Below are positions 5,300-6,607 of a stretch of DNA of 6,607 nucleotides, one piece after another (the first letter of the stretch is position 1; the number at the start of each line of letters is the position of its first letter). The position numbers and the translations under genes are program-made. Location: assembly GCA_937901225.1 (NCBI GenBank), contig CALCGX010000117.1:1-6607 (forward strand), read 5' to 3'. Under the pieces are notes generated by a model. That model was not told the origin of the DNA and did no database searches. It worked only from the letters and a program-made list of their open reading frames with translations. The stretch is from an uncultured Bacteroidales bacterium. Its GTDB lineage: Bacteria; Bacteroidota; Bacteroidia; Bacteroidales; Paludibacteraceae.

Positions 5300-6607
5300 A
5301 TGAAACAAGAAAAAATCCAACTTCCTGAGAATGCCTCTCGTCCTCTCCGCCCAGGAGAGAAGTACGAACCCATTCTCAAACCACAAAACTCTTACCCCGA
5401 GATCACCCCTTATAGCGTGATCATGGGTGTCATCATGGCAGTCATCTTTTCTGCTGCCGCTGCTTACCTTGGTCTCAAAGTCGGTCAAGTATTCGAAGCA
5501 GCCATCCCTATCGCCATCATCGCAGTAGGTCTCTCCTCTGCCATGAAGCGCAAGAATGCCATTGGCGAGAATGTTATCATTCAATCTATTGGTGCATCTT
5601 CGGGTGTGATAGTAGCAGGTGCCATCTTCACATTGCCTGCGCTTTACATCCTACAAGCTAAATACCCTGACATCACCGTCAACTTCATGCAAGTATTCCT
5701 ATCGTCCTTGCTCGGCGGTTGCTTGGGTATCCTTTTCTTGATTCCTTTCCGCAAGTATTTCGTGCAGGAGAAACACGGCGAATATCCATTCCCTGAGGCT
5801 ACAGCCACAACCGAGGTATTGGTATCGGGCGAAAAGGGCGGCAACCAGGCCAAGCTGCTGGCTGTTGCTGGTCTTGTGGGTGGTCTTTACGACTTTATCG
5901 TGAGCACATTTGGTGCTTGGACCGAGGTAGTATCGACTCGTCTCACTGCATTTGGTGAGATGTGCGCCGATAAATTCAAGGTTGTATTCTCGCTCAACAC
6001 AGGCGCAGCCGTATTGGGCTTGGGTTATATTATTGGACTTAAGTATGCAGTTATCATCACAGCCGGTTCTTGCCTTGTGTGGTTCCTTATCGTGCCACTT
6101 ATCGGCTCGGGATCACCTGACGCTGCACTGCTCACACCTGGGAAGATCTTTACAGACTATGGCCGTCCACTAGGTATTGGTGGTATCGCTATGGCTGGTC
6201 TTATTGGTATCATCCGCCAGGCTGGCATCATCCGCCAGGCAGTAGGTTTGGCAGTAAGCGAGCTCTCATCGAAAAAGGGAGCTGGCGCAGTTGCTGTTGA
6301 GCGTACACAGCGCGACCTGCCAATGAAACTGATTCTCACAATCCTCATTGCAGCTCTTATCACAACTCTTGTATTCTTCCACTTCGGTTTGCTTGGTAAT
6401 GGCATGCAGAGCATCGTGGCATTGCTTATCGTATTTGTGATTGCATTCCTCTTCACAACCGTTGCGGCAAATGCTATCGCAATCGTGGGTACAAACCCTG
6501 TATCGGGTATGACGTTGATGACACTTATCCTCAGCTCACTCGTATTGGTAAGTGTTGGTTTGAACGGCACTGAGGGTATGACAGCAGCTCTTATCATCGG
6601 CGGCGTG
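5300..6607 (+). CDS. OPT-family oligopeptide transporter, N-terminal part (runs off the window)
   Basis: An open frame of 436 codons begins at the ATG at 5300, 12 nt after the DAHP synthase stop, and continues past the window end. The family is usually around 650 residues, so roughly a third is missing. OPT proteins are proton-coupled inner-membrane transporters of small peptides or, in some branches, metal chelates. Family signs are a hydrophilic N-terminus, then ITPYSVIMG (35-43) leading into the AAAAYLGLKVGQ helix (52-63), the loop with YPFPEATATTEVL (162-174), and NPVSGMT (399-405). Hydrophobic segments lie at about 37-58, 65-80, 93-116, 130-149, 184-203, 229-268, 290-305, 343-362, 369-395 and 401-420. 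A perfect GIIRQA-GIIRQA hexapeptide repeat is at 303-314. The substrate cannot be told. A functional link to the upstream genes is not evident, though the short gap allows read-through. Confidence 0.93.
   Translation, partial: MKQEKIQLPENASRPLRPGEKYEPILKPQNSYPEITPYSVIMGVIMAVIFSAAAAYLGLKVGQVFEAAIPIAIIAVGLSSAMKRKNAIGENVIIQSIGASSGVIVAGAIFTLPALYILQAKYPDITVNFMQVFLSSLLGGCLGILFLIPFRKYFVQEKHGEYPFPEATATTEVLVSGEKGGNQAKLLAVAGLVGGLYDFIVSTFGAWTEVVSTRLTAFGEMCADKFKVVFSLNTGAAVLGLGYIIGLKYAVIITAGSCLVWFLIVPLIGSGSPDAALLTPGKIFTDYGRPLGIGGIAMAGLIGIIRQAGIIRQAVGLAVSELSSKKGAGAVAVERTQRDLPMKLILTILIAALITTLVFFHFGLLGNGMQSIVALLIVFVIAFLFTTVAANAIAIVGTNPVSGMTLMTLILSSLVLVSVGLNGTEGMTAALIIGGV
6206..6240. repeat. 18-nt tandem duplication inside the OPT transporter gene
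   Basis: The 17-mer GGTATCATCCGCCAGGC at 6206-6222 recurs at 6224-6240 with a single change (GGC for GGT at the Gly codon), a period of 18 nt. It is in frame and gives the repeated hexapeptide GIIRQA, residues 303-308 and 309-314, at the end of a hydrophobic segment. The near-identity of the DNA, not just the protein, suggests a fairly recent slippage duplication or strong constraint. Confidence 0.8.

Noticed and set aside
6157..6597. Antisense 146-codon open frame within the OPT gene, and similar frames at 4678-5070, 5246-5584 and 1865-2176.
   Set aside because: They are opposite to strongly conserved coding sequence and their compositions look like mirror translations of it. No independent evidence supports them.

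Overview
The window looks like an ordinary chromosomal segment from a member of the Bacteroidetes, most likely Bacteroidales (Bacteroides/Prevotella-like). The reasons are the GyrB C-terminus ending in an NATYA-IDA type tail, A-rich leaders without a clear Shine-Dalgarno sequence before nearly every gene, a cytosolic GH16-like protein of a kind I associate with Bacteroidales, and Kdo (Gram-negative envelope) genes. This assignment is inference from protein character; no rRNA or other marker is present.

All six genes are on the + strand and closely packed. From left to right they are: the 3' end of gyrB (2-757); a LOG/TIGR00730-family nucleotide phosphoribohydrolase (813-1361); a GH16-like concanavalin-fold protein that appears to lack the catalytic residues (1394-2470); kdsA (2501-3322); a KpsF/KdsD arabinose-5-phosphate isomerase (3335-4285); a type I-beta DAHP synthase (4289-5287); and the first 436 codons of an OPT-family oligopeptide transporter (5300 to the window end). 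No stretch over 300 bases lacks a gene. The only gaps are the 55-nt gyrB-LOG gap, two of about 30 nt, and gaps of 12, 3 and 12 nt.

The kdsA-kdsD-DAHP synthase trio is the functional core. KdsD makes arabinose 5-phosphate from ribulose 5-phosphate. KdsA condenses it with phosphoenolpyruvate to Kdo-8-phosphate for lipopolysaccharide. The DAHP synthase carries out the related condensation of phosphoenolpyruvate with erythrose 4-phosphate to start aromatic amino-acid synthesis. Both synthases keep the Cys/His/Glu/Asp metal-site set. The later Kdo genes kdsC and kdsB are not in the window.

The least explained DNA is a pair of short intergenic repeat clusters on either side of the LOG gene (757-810 and 1334-1379). 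They are built from GTTAGAT-like heptamers separated by 9-10 nt CGCT..GCT spacers. The second cluster runs into the LOG gene and supplies its last eight codons and its stop. I did not find a clear new defence, mobile or regulatory system. The best leads are this repeat, the catalytically empty GH16-like protein with its duplicated helical N-terminus, and a short serine-rich insertion in KdsA.
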